From NCBI GenBank assembly GCA_003217965.1, contig QHNB01000227.1, positions 1 to 14,544 on the forward strand: 14,544 nt of DNA, given 5' to 3'. The position numbers were made by a program, and so were the translations under genes. Every line of letters starts with the position of its first letter. Position 1 is the stretch's first letter. The stretch comes from Verrucomicrobiota bacterium (GTDB taxonomy: Bacteria > Verrucomicrobiota > Verrucomicrobiia > Chthoniobacterales > UBA10450). A model generated the notes under the pieces. The model had not been told where the DNA came from and searched no databases. It saw nothing but the letters and a program-made list of their open reading frames with translations. This document shows positions 6,207-14,263 of the stretch, in pieces.

Positions 6207-7459
6207 CGATCGCATTCTCCCATGACGAAATCCAGGCTACCGAGAACCGCAACGACATCACTCATCATGCAGCCCGGCAGGAGCTCCGGTAGAATGCTTA
6301 GGTTCACAAATGAGGGCGCGCGAATTTTTAACCGGTGCGGCACGCCGCCTCCCCGGCTGTTAATGTAAAAACCGAGTTCGCCCTTTGGATTTTCTGCACC
6401 GAAATAGATTTCCCCGGGCGGCGCTTTCAATCCTTCGGTCACCACGATGAAATGGTGAATGAGCTCCTCCATTTTTGTCATTACCCGGGCCTTCGGCGGC
6501 AACATGTTCTTCCAATCGGCGACATTGATCGGGCCGTTCGGCAGCTTATCCACTACCTGACGCAAGATTTTTGCGCTTTGCCGCATCTCCTCGATGCGGA
6601 CGAGATACCGGTCATAGCAATCACCGGCTGTTCCCACGACGACATCAAAGTCGTACTGATCGTAATCAAGATAGGGATGCTTTCGCCGCAAATCGTGCTC
6701 GACGCCGCTGCCGCGAAGATTCGGACCGGAGAGGGCATAGGCGATGGCACGATCGCGCGGGATGACACCGATGTCCCTGGTTCGATCGACAAAGATCCGA
6801 TTACGGGTGAGGAGGCGATCGCATTCATCGAGCCGCGGCGTGAACGTCTCGAGAAACGAATTGAGCTGTGGGATAAAGTTCGGCGGCAAGTCGCGAATCT
6901 GGCCACCAATCCGCGTGTAGGAGGTTGTGAAACGCGCTCCGGTAAGAAGTTCGCAAAGATCGTAAATCTTTTCGCGTTCCTCAAAAGTGTAGAGAAATAC
7001 GGTCATTGCCCCCAGGTCGAGCGCCATCGCGCCGAAGCCCATCAGATGCGCGGAGATTCGCGCTAGTTCGCAGCAAATGACTCGGATCGCTTTGCCGCGA
7101 GGCGGAATTTCCCAACCCATTAACTTTTCGACGGCCAGCGCGTAAGCAACGTTGTTGGCCAACGGCGCGAGATAGTCGAGCCGGTCGGTGTAGGGGACGA
7201 ACTGATTGTATTGCATCGCCTCGGCGATTTTCTCGTCACCGCGGTGGAGGAAGCCGATGTCCGGTGTCGCATTGACGATGATCTCCCCATCGAGCTCGAG
7301 CACAAGCCGCAACACTCCGTGCGTAGCTGGATGCGACGGCCCCATGTTGAGCACCATCTTCTCGCCGATATCGCTGCCATCGGTGTGCACGGCGGCGTCC
7401 GCAGCAACGACACGCGTCACCGGATCAGGCGATTCAATTTCGCGTGTCGTAAAAGCCAT
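6203..7459 (-). CDS. nuoD: NADH-quinone oxidoreductase subunit D (49 kDa)
   Basis: NuoD forms the quinone-reduction chamber of complex I together with NuoB and NuoH. The 418-residue protein has the family landmarks VLNMGPSHPATHGVLRL (about 36-52), GFLHRGDEKIAE (69-80), YTDRLDYL (90-97), YALAVEKLMGWEIPPRG and the C-terminal GSLDFVMGECDR. His43 and Tyr90 sit where the family has its quinone head-group ligands. The N-terminal 30 residues are a poorly conserved extension. The ATG at 7459 has no obvious ribosome-binding site. It is the first gene of this operon copy; nuoA, nuoB and nuoC, which precede it in most genomes, are absent upstream. NuoC is also not fused to it, unlike in E. coli. Confidence 0.96.
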   Translation of the reverse strand: MAFTTREIESPDPVTRVVAADAAVHTDGSDIGEKMVLNMGPSHPATHGVLRLVLELDGEIIVNATPDIGFLHRGDEKIAEAMQYNQFVPYTDRLDYLAPLANNVAYALAVEKLMGWEIPPRGKAIRVICCELARISAHLMGFGAMALDLGAMTVFLYTFEEREKIYDLCELLTGARFTTSYTRIGGQIRDLPPNFIPQLNSFLETFTPRLDECDRLLTRNRIFVDRTRDIGVIPRDRAIAYALSGPNLRGSGVEHDLRRKHPYLDYDQYDFDVVVGTAGDCYDRYLVRIEEMRQSAKILRQVVDKLPNGPINVADWKNMLPPKARVMTKMEELIHHFIVVTEGLKAPPGEIYFGAENPKGELGFYINSRGGGVPHRLKIRAPSFVNLSILPELLPGCMMSDVVAVLGSLDFVMGECDR

Positions 7460-7649
7460 AAAGAGAGCTGGTTTATGCTCGCGAGTGAATCGGATGGCGC
7501 AAGAGCGAAATTACCCCTCCTTTCCGCGAAGGGCTGTTGTGAATGGTTTTCTGGAAAGAAAGGTCCGGATTTTGATGCTGGCGGCGCAGGTGGCAATCGT
7601 TCGTGCCTTTCACTTTGCTTTCGCATCGTGCCCACGCATTCTTCTGAAA
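7460..7649. promoter_or_regulatory. Divergent intergenic region between nuoD and fabD
   Basis: These 190 bp separate two genes transcribed away from each other, so promoters for the nuo operon (minus) and for fabD-yqeY-ispD (plus) should lie here or inside the opposite gene. I could not pick out a convincing -35/-10 pair on either strand. A CCTCC tract (about 7516-7520) is present but too far from either start to be a ribosome-binding site. No small gene, tRNA or strong terminator hairpin is seen. Confidence 0.4.
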
Positions 7650-8579
7650 ATGAAGATCGGACTTCTTTTCGCCGGACAGGGCGCCCAGACCGTGGGGATG
7701 GGAAAAGATCTCGCCGATCAATATGCCGTCGCTGCGGAGATGTGCGTTCGCGCCGATGTGCTTCTCGGTCGCGGTTTGACCGTGGTGATGTGGAGTGGCC
7801 CGCTCGATGAATTGACCAAGACCTCGAATTGTCAGCCCGCGCTTTTTGTTCATGGATTAATGTGTCTGGCGATTTTGCGGGAGCTGGCAGGCGATTTTCC
7901 AATCGAAGCTGCGGCGGGCCTGTCGCTCGGTGAAATGACTGCGCACACTGCAGCTGGCAGTTTTGATTTCGAAACGGGACTGAAGCTCGTGCAGCGTCGG
8001 GGTGAATTCATGGATGAAGCTTGCGCAGCGACGGTTGGGGGAATGGCAGCGATGATTGGGGCGGACGAAAATTCCGTCCGCTTATTGGCTGCGGATGAAG
8101 ATGTTGATATTGCCAATGTCAATTCCCCTGGTCAGATCGTCATTTCAGGTGAGCTGGCCAAAGTCGAGGCTGCTGTTGGTGTGGCTAAGGAATATGGGGT
8201 TCGCCGCGCGACCATGCTGAACGTGGCGGGCGCGTATCATTCCCGTTTAATGGATAGCGCGTATCAAAAACTCGGTGCAATTTTGCGGTCGGTTGAAATC
8301 CGGCCGCCACAATTCGCCGTCTTCAGCAATGTCACCGGGGAGGAAGTGACAACACCGGAGGAAATTCGGCGAACACTGCAAGATCAAGTTACCGGCACGG
8401 TACGTTGGGCTGATTGTATGGAAGGAATGCTCGATCGCGGCTGCGACTTGTTTGTCGAATTCGGCCCGGGTGGTGTCCTGGCCTCGTTGCTGCAACGCAT
8501 TCGCAAAGGCACCGAAGTATTCTCAGTGAGCAATGTCGCTTCGACATTGAAATGCGCCGACCGGCTTAGGGCCATCTAG
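7650..8579 (+). CDS. fabD: Malonyl-CoA:acyl carrier protein S-malonyltransferase
   Basis: FabD transfers malonate from malonyl-CoA to acyl carrier protein, supplying the extender unit of fatty acid synthesis in the cytoplasm. The protein is 309 residues, normal for the family. Visible catalytic features are the oxyanion loop FAGQGAQ (7-13), the nucleophile Ser92 in GLSLGE, Arg117 in VQRRGEFM, the histidine His197 in GAYHSRLM and Gln246 in the DQVTGTVRW segment, with FGPGGVL near the end. I chose the ATG at 7650 because MKIGLLFAGQG is the standard start; the frame stays open upstream, but only into nuoD and the intergenic region. The following yqeY gene starts 39 bp after its stop. Confidence 0.96.
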   Translation: MKIGLLFAGQGAQTVGMGKDLADQYAVAAEMCVRADVLLGRGLTVVMWSGPLDELTKTSNCQPALFVHGLMCLAILRELAGDFPIEAAAGLSLGEMTAHTAAGSFDFETGLKLVQRRGEFMDEACAATVGGMAAMIGADENSVRLLAADEDVDIANVNSPGQIVISGELAKVEAAVGVAKEYGVRRATMLNVAGAYHSRLMDSAYQKLGAILRSVEIRPPQFAVFSNVTGEEVTTPEEIRRTLQDQVTGTVRWADCMEGMLDRGCDLFVEFGPGGVLASLLQRIRKGTEVFSVSNVASTLKCADRLRAI

Positions 8580-8618
8580 GGAAGTTGCACGGCGGCGTTA
8601 GGTTATCTAGCCTCGGGC

Positions 8619-9074
8619 ATGGCGTTGCAAAAACGAATTGACGAAGACCTGATTGCGGCAATGCGAGCGAAGGACAGCACACGCCTTGGTGTGTTGCGAA
8701 TGTTGAAAGCGGCGCTTAAGAACGTCGCGATCGATAAAGCCGGGGCCGGGGGCGAGCTCGAAGACTCAGAGGCGGTGGCGGTCGTTCGCAAGCAGGTCAA
8801 GCAACGGCAAGATTCGATTGAAAGCTTCGAAAAAGGCGGAAGGACCGAGCTCGCGGAAAAAGAACGAGCCGAGATTGCAGTGCTGACCGGGTATCTGCCG
8901 CAGGCGATGAGTGCAGAAGAGTTGAAGCGTGTCGTCGCGGAAACGATCGCGGAAACCGGCGCAACATCGCGAGCGCAGATGGGTGCGGTAATGAAGGCGC
9001 TGCAACAGAAAGTTGCTGGGCGCGCCGATGGCAAAACATTGAGCATGGAAGTGCAGCGGCAGCTGGCGGCGTGA
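8619..9074 (+). CDS. yqeY: GatB/YqeY domain protein
   Basis: A 151-residue, mostly helical protein of the YqeY family, which resembles the C-terminal tRNA-binding region of amidotransferase subunit GatB. Typical segments are LQKRIDEDLIAAMRAKD at the start, RLGVLRMLKAALKN, the charged EAVAVVRKQVKQRQDSIESF, EKERAEIAVLTGYLPQAMS and, near the end, GRADGKTLS. A role in tRNA metabolism is often proposed but is not proven for the stand-alone protein. It follows fabD by 39 bp and precedes ispD by 3 bp, so all three are probably co-transcribed. Confidence 0.93.
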   Translation: MALQKRIDEDLIAAMRAKDSTRLGVLRMLKAALKNVAIDKAGAGGELEDSEAVAVVRKQVKQRQDSIESFEKGGRTELAEKERAEIAVLTGYLPQAMSAEELKRVVAETIAETGATSRAQMGAVMKALQQKVAGRADGKTLSMEVQRQLAA

Positions 9075-9077
9075 CGC

Positions 9078-9752
9078 ATGTTAAGCGCGATCATCGTTGC
9101 CGCTGGCAGCAGCACACGCGCCGGTTTCGACAAGCTTTTCGCACCTCTGGGGGGTCGGCCGGTGATCGAACATTCGATCAACGCCTTTGAGCGCGCCCAA
9201 TGCGTGGATGAAGTCATCGTCGTTGGCCGCGAGGCCGCCTTGGATTCGTTCAGCTCGTTGATCACCCAGTTTCGAAAAGTCCGTGCCGTCGTTCCGGGGG
9301 GCGACCGGCGACAGGATTCCGTGCGCGCTGGCCTGGATGCGGTTTCAAATACGGATTTCATCGCGGTGCATGACGCGGCGCGTCCGTTGATTACTGCAAA
9401 AGAAATTGAGCGAGTGTTCGCGGCTGCGGTGGAACACGGAGCTGCTGCCTTGGCCGCGCCGGTAGGAGAAACGTTGAAACTCGCCGACCGAAACCGGTTT
9501 GTGATCGGCTCCATCGACCGCGAGAACGTGTTCGCGATGCAGACGCCTCAGATATTCGCTCGAGACCTAATCGTGGAGGCCTATGATCGTATCGCCAGAG
9601 ATTCGGTCGCAATTACGGATGAAATTTCCGCAGTCCAACATGCCGGCGGCCACACGATTATCGTTCGGGCGGAGGATCACAATCCGAAGATCACATTTCC
9701 AAATGATCTCGCGATTGCTGAGCTCATCCTCCGGATGCGGGAAGAGAGCTAG
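9078..9752 (+). CDS. ispD: 2-C-methyl-D-erythritol 4-phosphate cytidylyltransferase
   Basis: IspD couples CTP to MEP to give CDP-ME in the non-mevalonate isoprenoid pathway. The 224-residue protein has the nucleotide-binding start IIVAAGSSTRAGFDKLF with Arg14 and Lys19, VPGGDRRQDSVRAGL (72-86), VHDAARPL (97-104), ETLK, Arg148 before MQTPQIF, TDEISAVQ and the pair Asp200/Lys204 in AEDHNPKIT. All residues expected for catalysis are present. It is not fused to IspF. Its TAG stop shares the palindrome CTAG with the stop of the convergent glycosyltransferase gene. Confidence 0.96.
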   Translation: MLSAIIVAAGSSTRAGFDKLFAPLGGRPVIEHSINAFERAQCVDEVIVVGREAALDSFSSLITQFRKVRAVVPGGDRRQDSVRAGLDAVSNTDFIAVHDAARPLITAKEIERVFAAAVEHGAAALAAPVGETLKLADRNRFVIGSIDRENVFAMQTPQIFARDLIVEAYDRIARDSVAITDEISAVQHAGGHTIIVRAEDHNPKITFPNDLAIAELILRMREES

Positions 9753-10732
9753 AGAGCCGGCTGTTGGGCAAGGACGCTCATCACGATCTCCGCAACCGCT
9801 GGAACATCTTCGCGGCGAAAGGGCCGGCTCTTGCCCAAAACAGTTGCCGAATCCAAATCGGAGACGCGTACTATCGTTCCATTCTTCCAAATAAATGCGA
9901 CTTCATTGTAGGGACCGACGCGACGCGGATCGGTCCAAGTGTGAATGGAAATAAGATTGGTTGTAAGGGCGGCGGCGATATGCATCGGTCCGCTATCGAC
10001 ACTGATGATGAAGGAGGCATGGCGCAGCAGCCAAATGAGCTGCAAAAGCGTCGTCTGGTTCGTGAGCTCGACACAATTCTCCGGTGGCGACAATTTTCGA
10101 TGCGATTTGCCAACGACAACAACACGGGTCGGCGCGAGCACGCGACAAAACTCCTGGATTACCATAGGCGAAATCGATTTGCCGCGACCTCGGGCGTGGG
10201 GATGCAAAACGACGAAACCAGGGAACGGATCAAACCGGGGAAGGGCATCGCCCGACGGAATGGGAAACCGGAGGGACTGGTTCGAACCGGCGCCGAATGC
10301 CTCCGCCAATTTCAAATATCGATCAACCGCATGCTCATTGCGATCAACGGAGGCGATCTTATCGTAAAATAAGCGCGAGCCTTCACGGCTATCGCTCATT
10401 CCATAGATTTTTTCAGCCCGGCTTGCCTTGGCGATGAGTGCGCTTCGAAGCAGCCCTTGAAAATCGATCGCCGCATCAGGTTGCAATCGACGCGTTTTTC
10501 GAATCCACGGCAGTAGCTGCGCCGGTGTACCAAATCCGCGAAACTCGCTCCTCGGAAAAATGTGCAGATGATCGACATCGGGATTGCCGCGCAAGAGCGT
10601 GGCGTATTCCGAATTAACGACCCAAGTGATCTCGGCATCAGGATGGCCGTCGCGGATGGCCGCTACCGCTGGCAAGGTATGAACGATATCGCCCAGTGAA
10701 CTTGGTTTAATAATCAAAATCTTGACCGGCAT
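9749..10732 (-). CDS. Glycosyltransferase family 9, heptosyltransferase-type
   Basis: A 327-residue GT9 (GT-B fold) enzyme of the kind that adds heptose to lipid A-linked LPS core on the inner face of the membrane. The N-terminus ILIIKPSSLGDIVHTLPA carries the conserved Asp15. IDFQGLLRSALIA (89-101), LHPHARGRGKSISP and the donor-site loop SVDSGPMHIAAAL (244-256) are also diagnostic. It looks most like heptosyltransferase I (WaaC/RfaC), but the exact sugar and acceptor cannot be read from the sequence, so I leave the symbol empty. It is the last gene of its operon, 9 bp after the phosphoesterase, and ends in a 4-bp antisense overlap with ispD. Confidence 0.9.
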   Translation of the reverse strand: MPVKILIIKPSSLGDIVHTLPAVAAIRDGHPDAEITWVVNSEYATLLRGNPDVDHLHIFPRSEFRGFGTPAQLLPWIRKTRRLQPDAAIDFQGLLRSALIAKASRAEKIYGMSDSREGSRLFYDKIASVDRNEHAVDRYLKLAEAFGAGSNQSLRFPIPSGDALPRFDPFPGFVVLHPHARGRGKSISPMVIQEFCRVLAPTRVVVVGKSHRKLSPPENCVELTNQTTLLQLIWLLRHASFIISVDSGPMHIAAALTTNLISIHTWTDPRRVGPYNEVAFIWKNGTIVRVSDLDSATVLGKSRPFRREDVPAVAEIVMSVLAQQPAL

Positions 10733-10741
10733 AGCAGGAAA

Positions 10742-11464
10742 TCAGCGGCCGAGAACGAGCCGATCGGCAAGTAGGCGCGGTAGTCCAGCGGCAAGAACTT
10801 TTTTGCGGGTGCGGTCAATCTCATAAGGCACACGGCGCTGTTCGACTAAATTGTCGTCCGGCAGATAAATGCAATAAGCAGCGCGCCAGTCCCCGTCTCG
10901 CGGCTGACCGACGCTGCCAGCGTTGACCAGATATTGTTTGCCGGAGTCAATCCCGATTTTATCGCGCACGGTAGGCGTCACCTCGACGTTTCGGATAAAC
11001 GCGCCCTGCACGTGGGTATGGCCAAAGAAACAGAGAGCGGTTTGTTGATAAGCAAAACTGGCCATCGCCTCAGTCGTGGTGAAGACATACCCCCAGTCTC
11101 CGGGATCATTGAGCGTAGCGTGGACGATGGTGAAATCGTGCACCGATTGTTGCAAGGGCAGACAGCGCAACCATGAACGGTCCTGTTCGCTCAGTTGCGC
11201 GCGTGTCCACATGATTGCCTGCTCCGCCATTTCATTGAAGTCGACTGACGAGTCGCTCAGTGAGGCTTGTTCATCGTGATTTCCCTTTACCGTTGGGCAA
11301 TCGAGTTCACGCACAATCCTAATGCAGGCGCTGGGATCTGCGTTATACCCGACGATGTCACCGAGGCAGACGAAATGGGTACAACGATGCTGGCGCGCAT
11401 CCGCCAGCACAGCTTGGAGCGCCTCCAGATTGCCGTGGACATCGCTGAGAACCGCGAATCGCAT
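10742..11464 (-). CDS. Calcineurin-like metallophosphoesterase (YfcE/ApaH-like)
   Basis: A 240-residue two-metal phosphoesterase. All metal ligands are visible: SDVHGN (Asp8, His10), LGDIVGYNADP (Asp36), GNHDE (Asn62, His63), IVHATL (His115) and FGHTHVQG (His149, His151). GDIVGYNADP and a NAGSVGQPRDGD segment (181-192) are typical of the subgroup annotated as diadenosine-tetraphosphatase- or YfcE-like, but the substrate is unknown. There is no signal peptide, so it should be cytoplasmic. It starts at 11464, four bases after the stop of the TPR-like gene, and is followed by the GT9 gene, so it belongs to the same coupled operon. Confidence 0.9.
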   Translation of the reverse strand: MRFAVLSDVHGNLEALQAVLADARQHRCTHFVCLGDIVGYNADPSACIRIVRELDCPTVKGNHDEQASLSDSSVDFNEMAEQAIMWTRAQLSEQDRSWLRCLPLQQSVHDFTIVHATLNDPGDWGYVFTTTEAMASFAYQQTALCFFGHTHVQGAFIRNVEVTPTVRDKIGIDSGKQYLVNAGSVGQPRDGDWRAAYCIYLPDDNLVEQRRVPYEIDRTRKKVLAAGLPRLLADRLVLGR

Positions 11465-11468
11465 TCGT

Positions 11469-12212
11469 TTACTTTGCGGGAATCCTGCTAGCCGGCGGAA
11501 TGTTCAGCTTCTCTTCCAAAAGGTGGAGACGCGCGATTAACGTCGGAAGCCGCTCCTTCTCGCCGCGATCGTAGAGAGAGCGCAGATGATCATAAGCTTC
11601 CCGCTCTCGCCCTTCGCAATAGGAGAGTTCGTAGGCGGCAAAACGCTCATCATAAGCTGCGCAATCGGGCAGTCGCGACGCTTTGAAAAAATTCTCCGAT
11701 GCGCGTGCATGATCGTTCAGTTTGTCGCGGTACAAACGTCCGAGTGCTTCGTAGAGCTGGGGGTTTTTCGGATTATTGGCGACGGCCCGCTCCAGGAAAT
11801 CTCGGCCCAGCTCGATATATTCGCGTTGTAAACGCTTCCGCCCGGCCGGCGATAAGGAGGTATCGTTCGCGGCTGCCGTACTTGCATTCCAAGCCATATG
11901 CCAGGCCGCTATATCCCAAAACATGGTGACGTGCGGCTGGAGCATCGTCACTTGCCGCATACGCAACAAGAGGTGCGACCAATCCACACGTTCCCAGGCG
12001 AAGTGCGCGTCAATGAAGAGTAAGTCTGCCACAACCGAGCGAAAACCACCGAGGATGGCGATGAACGCTGTTTGACCAACGCGTTCGCGCAGATCAATGG
12101 CATAATGCAGGATATCAGAAGAGCCGTAATTGGCATCGACATGCTTCTCAAACTTCCACTTCAACGGTGCCAATCCAGCAAGGATGACAATAAAGGCAAC
12201 AACCGCTTTCAT
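11469..12212 (-). CDS. Membrane-anchored TPR-like protein of unknown function
   Basis: A 247-residue protein with a hydrophobic N-terminus (about 3-16) that should act as an uncleaved anchor or signal. The segment LGGFRSVVADLLFIDAHFAWERVDW (54-78) and the following LLLRMRQVTMLQPH look like a conserved module that I recall beside ABC-2 transporter genes in related bacteria. Residues about 130-185 (YIELGRDFLERAVANNPKNPQLYEALGRLYRDK) form a TPR-like helical pair, and a second may follow. Its ATG overlaps the permease stop (ATGA at 12209-12212), which implies translational coupling and a role connected with the exporter. No enzyme motif is visible. Confidence 0.75.
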   Translation of the reverse strand: MKAVVAFIVILAGLAPLKWKFEKHVDANYGSSDILHYAIDLRERVGQTAFIAILGGFRSVVADLLFIDAHFAWERVDWSHLLLRMRQVTMLQPHVTMFWDIAAWHMAWNASTAAANDTSLSPAGRKRLQREYIELGRDFLERAVANNPKNPQLYEALGRLYRDKLNDHARASENFFKASRLPDCAAYDERFAAYELSYCEGREREAYDHLRSLYDRGEKERLPTLIARLHLLEEKLNIPPASRIPAK

Positions 12213-13075
12213 AACTCTCGTTGATAAAAGATGGCAGTTGCGAGCAAGATGTAGCTGAGAACATAAAAGGTAGTGAGGCCGAGCAGTTGCACAATCAGGT
12301 GAGCGGGAATTGGAATGCCACCGATGACTTGGTCGCTGATGTTAAAGGCCTGCAAATCAGGAAAGATGAAGGCGACCACGGCAAGGAACGTTCGCGTAAC
12401 CCAACCAGCAGCATGCTCCAGCCAATACTCACGCGCGATCGATTCGAGATGGCCAATCAGATAAACCATGGCCATGGCCGTGATCGTAAAAATGTTCGAG
12501 GTGGCGAAGGCGGAAATGCAGAGCGTGGCTGCGGCGAGAATGGCGGATTTGGCCAGGACAAGCACGAGAGCGGCGATTAAGTCGCGATTTATCCCCGCCA
12601 TTTGAATCGACCGCAGGGTTGACGAGAGTTGGTCGGGCGCCAATTGCGTGACCTGCCGATTCGCTTCCTGTAAAGCTGATTGCTCGCGCAAATGCAACAC
12701 GACGAGACAAAGCACGCTCATGGCGACTAGCGAAAGAGCGAGGAGCCCGAGCACACCGAGAAATTTTCCGAGAATATACTCGAAGCGCGGCACCGGTTTT
12801 GCGAGGACGCTATAGACGACCCGGTCCTCAATATCGCGCGGTAGCAGCTGAGCCGTCGCCACAATTGCCAGTAAACTGAGAAAGAAATTGATGGCACCAA
12901 GGGAAATGTCCTTGGTGACTTGCAGCTCTTGCTGGAATGAAATTCGGGCAAGGAAGGTGGAGCTGACGATAAGGACAAGGGCGAAAAGGACCAAGACATA
13001 GAACACGCGGAGACGTGCCAGTTCGATCAACGTCGTGCCGGCGATCGCTCGAATGCGGCGCAACGAAGCGATCAT
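12209..13075 (-). CDS. ABC-2 type transporter permease
   Basis: A 288-residue membrane protein with six hydrophobic segments, at about 25-44, 62-80, 106-128, 167-192, 193-211 and 260-284. A cytoplasmic-type loop, EDRVVYSVLAKPVPRFEYILGKFLG (82-106), precedes the third segment. This is the pattern of ABC-2 permeases of the NosY/GldF-like kind: a short protein with a 'laKPvpR..yilGK' loop. A polar stretch at about 130-165 lies between the third and fourth segments. Its start overlaps the ATPase stop by 4 bp (ATGA at 13072-13075), so the two subunits are made together. The exported substrate cannot be told from sequence. Confidence 0.88.
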   Translation of the reverse strand: MIASLRRIRAIAGTTLIELARLRVFYVLVLFALVLIVSSTFLARISFQQELQVTKDISLGAINFFLSLLAIVATAQLLPRDIEDRVVYSVLAKPVPRFEYILGKFLGVLGLLALSLVAMSVLCLVVLHLREQSALQEANRQVTQLAPDQLSSTLRSIQMAGINRDLIAALVLVLAKSAILAAATLCISAFATSNIFTITAMAMVYLIGHLESIAREYWLEHAAGWVTRTFLAVVAFIFPDLQAFNISDQVIGGIPIPAHLIVQLLGLTTFYVLSYILLATAIFYQREL

Positions 13076-13920
13076 TCTTCGGTTGATTCCGTCACGTGGA
13101 GAAACAGCTGCTCCAGCGAAGCCTGCGCTTTACGTCGTGCGATCAATCGCGCGCTGGTTGATGCAATCTGCTGTTCCAGCCCATCCAAGAGATCAGGCGA
13201 TGCATTCTCTAGGACGAGTTCGGTTTGATTCTCAATGCTAAGCAGACTTTGCAGCGGTCCTTCTCTCAATAGCCGACCCCGATGCAAAATACCAACGCGA
13301 TCGCAGACCTCCTGGACCTGGGTGAGGAGATGGGAGGAGAGCAAAACAGTGGTGCCACGATTCCTCAATGAGGCGATCAGATCCTGAATATCGCGCGATC
13401 CAGCGGGATCAACGCCGGCGGTTGGCTCGTCGAGTACGAGGAGTTTGGGATTGTGAATCAGGGCTTGGGCGAGACCAATGCGCTGAAGCATCCCTTTTGA
13501 ATAAGTACTGAGCCGGGCATCGCGTGCATCCGTCAGTCCAACAGTGGCCAGCAGCTCGTCAACGCGGGCCCTGGTTTCGCTGCGAGGCAATCCACTAAGC
13601 TTGGCGTGAAACCGCAAGGTCTCTGCACCAGTAAGAAATTTGTGGAAATAGGCGTTCTCAGGAAGAAAGCCGATTTCCCGGCGCGCGGCAACGACCGAGT
13701 TATCTCGCCCAAAAATGGTGACGCTTCCACGTGTCGGCGAGATCAGGCTGAGAATGATTTTCAGTGTTGTACTTTTTCCGGAGCCATTAGGGCCGAGCAG
13801 GCCGTAAACTTCTCCCGGTGCGATCTCCAGGTTTAAATCGCGCAGCGCCACCGTCGCCCGGCGACGAAACGGCGCCCGATACACCTTGGTGACGTGTGAG
13901 ATACGGATAGCGGTCTGCAT
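13072..13920 (-). CDS. ABC transporter ATP-binding protein (exporter, ABC-2 partner)
   Basis: A 282-residue ATPase. Walker A is GPNGSGKST (43-51), the signature is the degenerate YSKGMLQRIGLAQAL (140-154) in place of LSGGQ, Walker B is LLVLDEP (160-166) followed by TAGVDP, and the switch His197 is in LLSSHLL. The Q-loop reads GFLPENAYF, with Glu where most ATPases have Gln; this is usual in this exporter group. Residues after about 220 form the extra C-terminal region common in drug- and lipid-type exporters. I start it at the ATG at 13920, which shares one base with the acylphosphatase TGA (TGATG); a TTG codon just upstream adds one residue only. Confidence 0.93.
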   Translation of the reverse strand: MQTAIRISHVTKVYRAPFRRRATVALRDLNLEIAPGEVYGLLGPNGSGKSTTLKIILSLISPTRGSVTIFGRDNSVVAARREIGFLPENAYFHKFLTGAETLRFHAKLSGLPRSETRARVDELLATVGLTDARDARLSTYSKGMLQRIGLAQALIHNPKLLVLDEPTAGVDPAGSRDIQDLIASLRNRGTTVLLSSHLLTQVQEVCDRVGILHRGRLLREGPLQSLLSIENQTELVLENASPDLLDGLEQQIASTSARLIARRKAQASLEQLFLHVTESTEE

Positions 13921-14192
13921 CAAGCCCGAATCTCAAAACCGCGCGCGCTCGGCGGCACCGCCAAATCGATTTCAGTTTCTTTTTTGATCAAGGGCCGCAG
14001 TTCGCTAGCCTGCACGGCGTCGAGAAACGCCCGCAGCTCCTCGGGCTCGGCGCTCACTTGCATTTCAACGCGGCCGTCGTCGAGGTTGCGAACCCAACCC
14101 GTGACGCTGAAGCCTTTCGCGATCTGCTTCACCGAGTAACGAAAGCCGACGCCTTGCACTCGTCCTTCATAGAAAACCTGCACCGATCTCAT
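13920..14192 (-). CDS. Acylphosphatase
   Basis: A 90-residue protein of standard acylphosphatase length. EGRVQGVGFRYSVKQIAKG (9-27) holds the phosphate-binding loop and the catalytic arginine, and GWVRNLDDGRVEMQVSAEP (about 32-50) holds the catalytic asparagine. The enzyme hydrolyses acyl phosphates such as acetyl phosphate in the cytoplasm. The ATG at 14192 (MRSVQVFYEG) is preferred to an in-frame ATG at 14231 because the family starts right at the first beta strand. It is the first gene of the coupled ABC operon, overlapping the ATPase start by one base. No functional link to the transporter is known to me. Confidence 0.93.
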   Translation of the reverse strand: MRSVQVFYEGRVQGVGFRYSVKQIAKGFSVTGWVRNLDDGRVEMQVSAEPEELRAFLDAVQASELRPLIKKETEIDLAVPPSARGFEIRA

Positions 14193-14263
14193 GACGATCT
14201 GGGGCGTATTAAAACCGCACCGCTCTGGCATTGTCTAGCGGGGATGAAGTCAAATCGCCTTCT

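Noticed and set aside
8603..9514. Long minus-strand frame of 303 codons opposite yqeY and ispD
   Set aside because: The composition is rich in Ser, Ala, Thr and Arg with no domain, and both genes beneath it have complete catalytic or family motifs.
9765..9839. Inverted TTGGGCAAG/CTTGCCCAA pair and two GCCGGCT copies near the GT9 3' end, as a possible terminator
   Set aside because: The arms are about 60 bp apart inside coding sequence, with no following T tract on either strand.
14193..14263. Promoter with TTGACT upstream of the acylphosphatase gene
   Set aside because: The nearest -10-like hexamer (GACAAT) is only 12 bases away, too close for a normal sigma-70 promoter.
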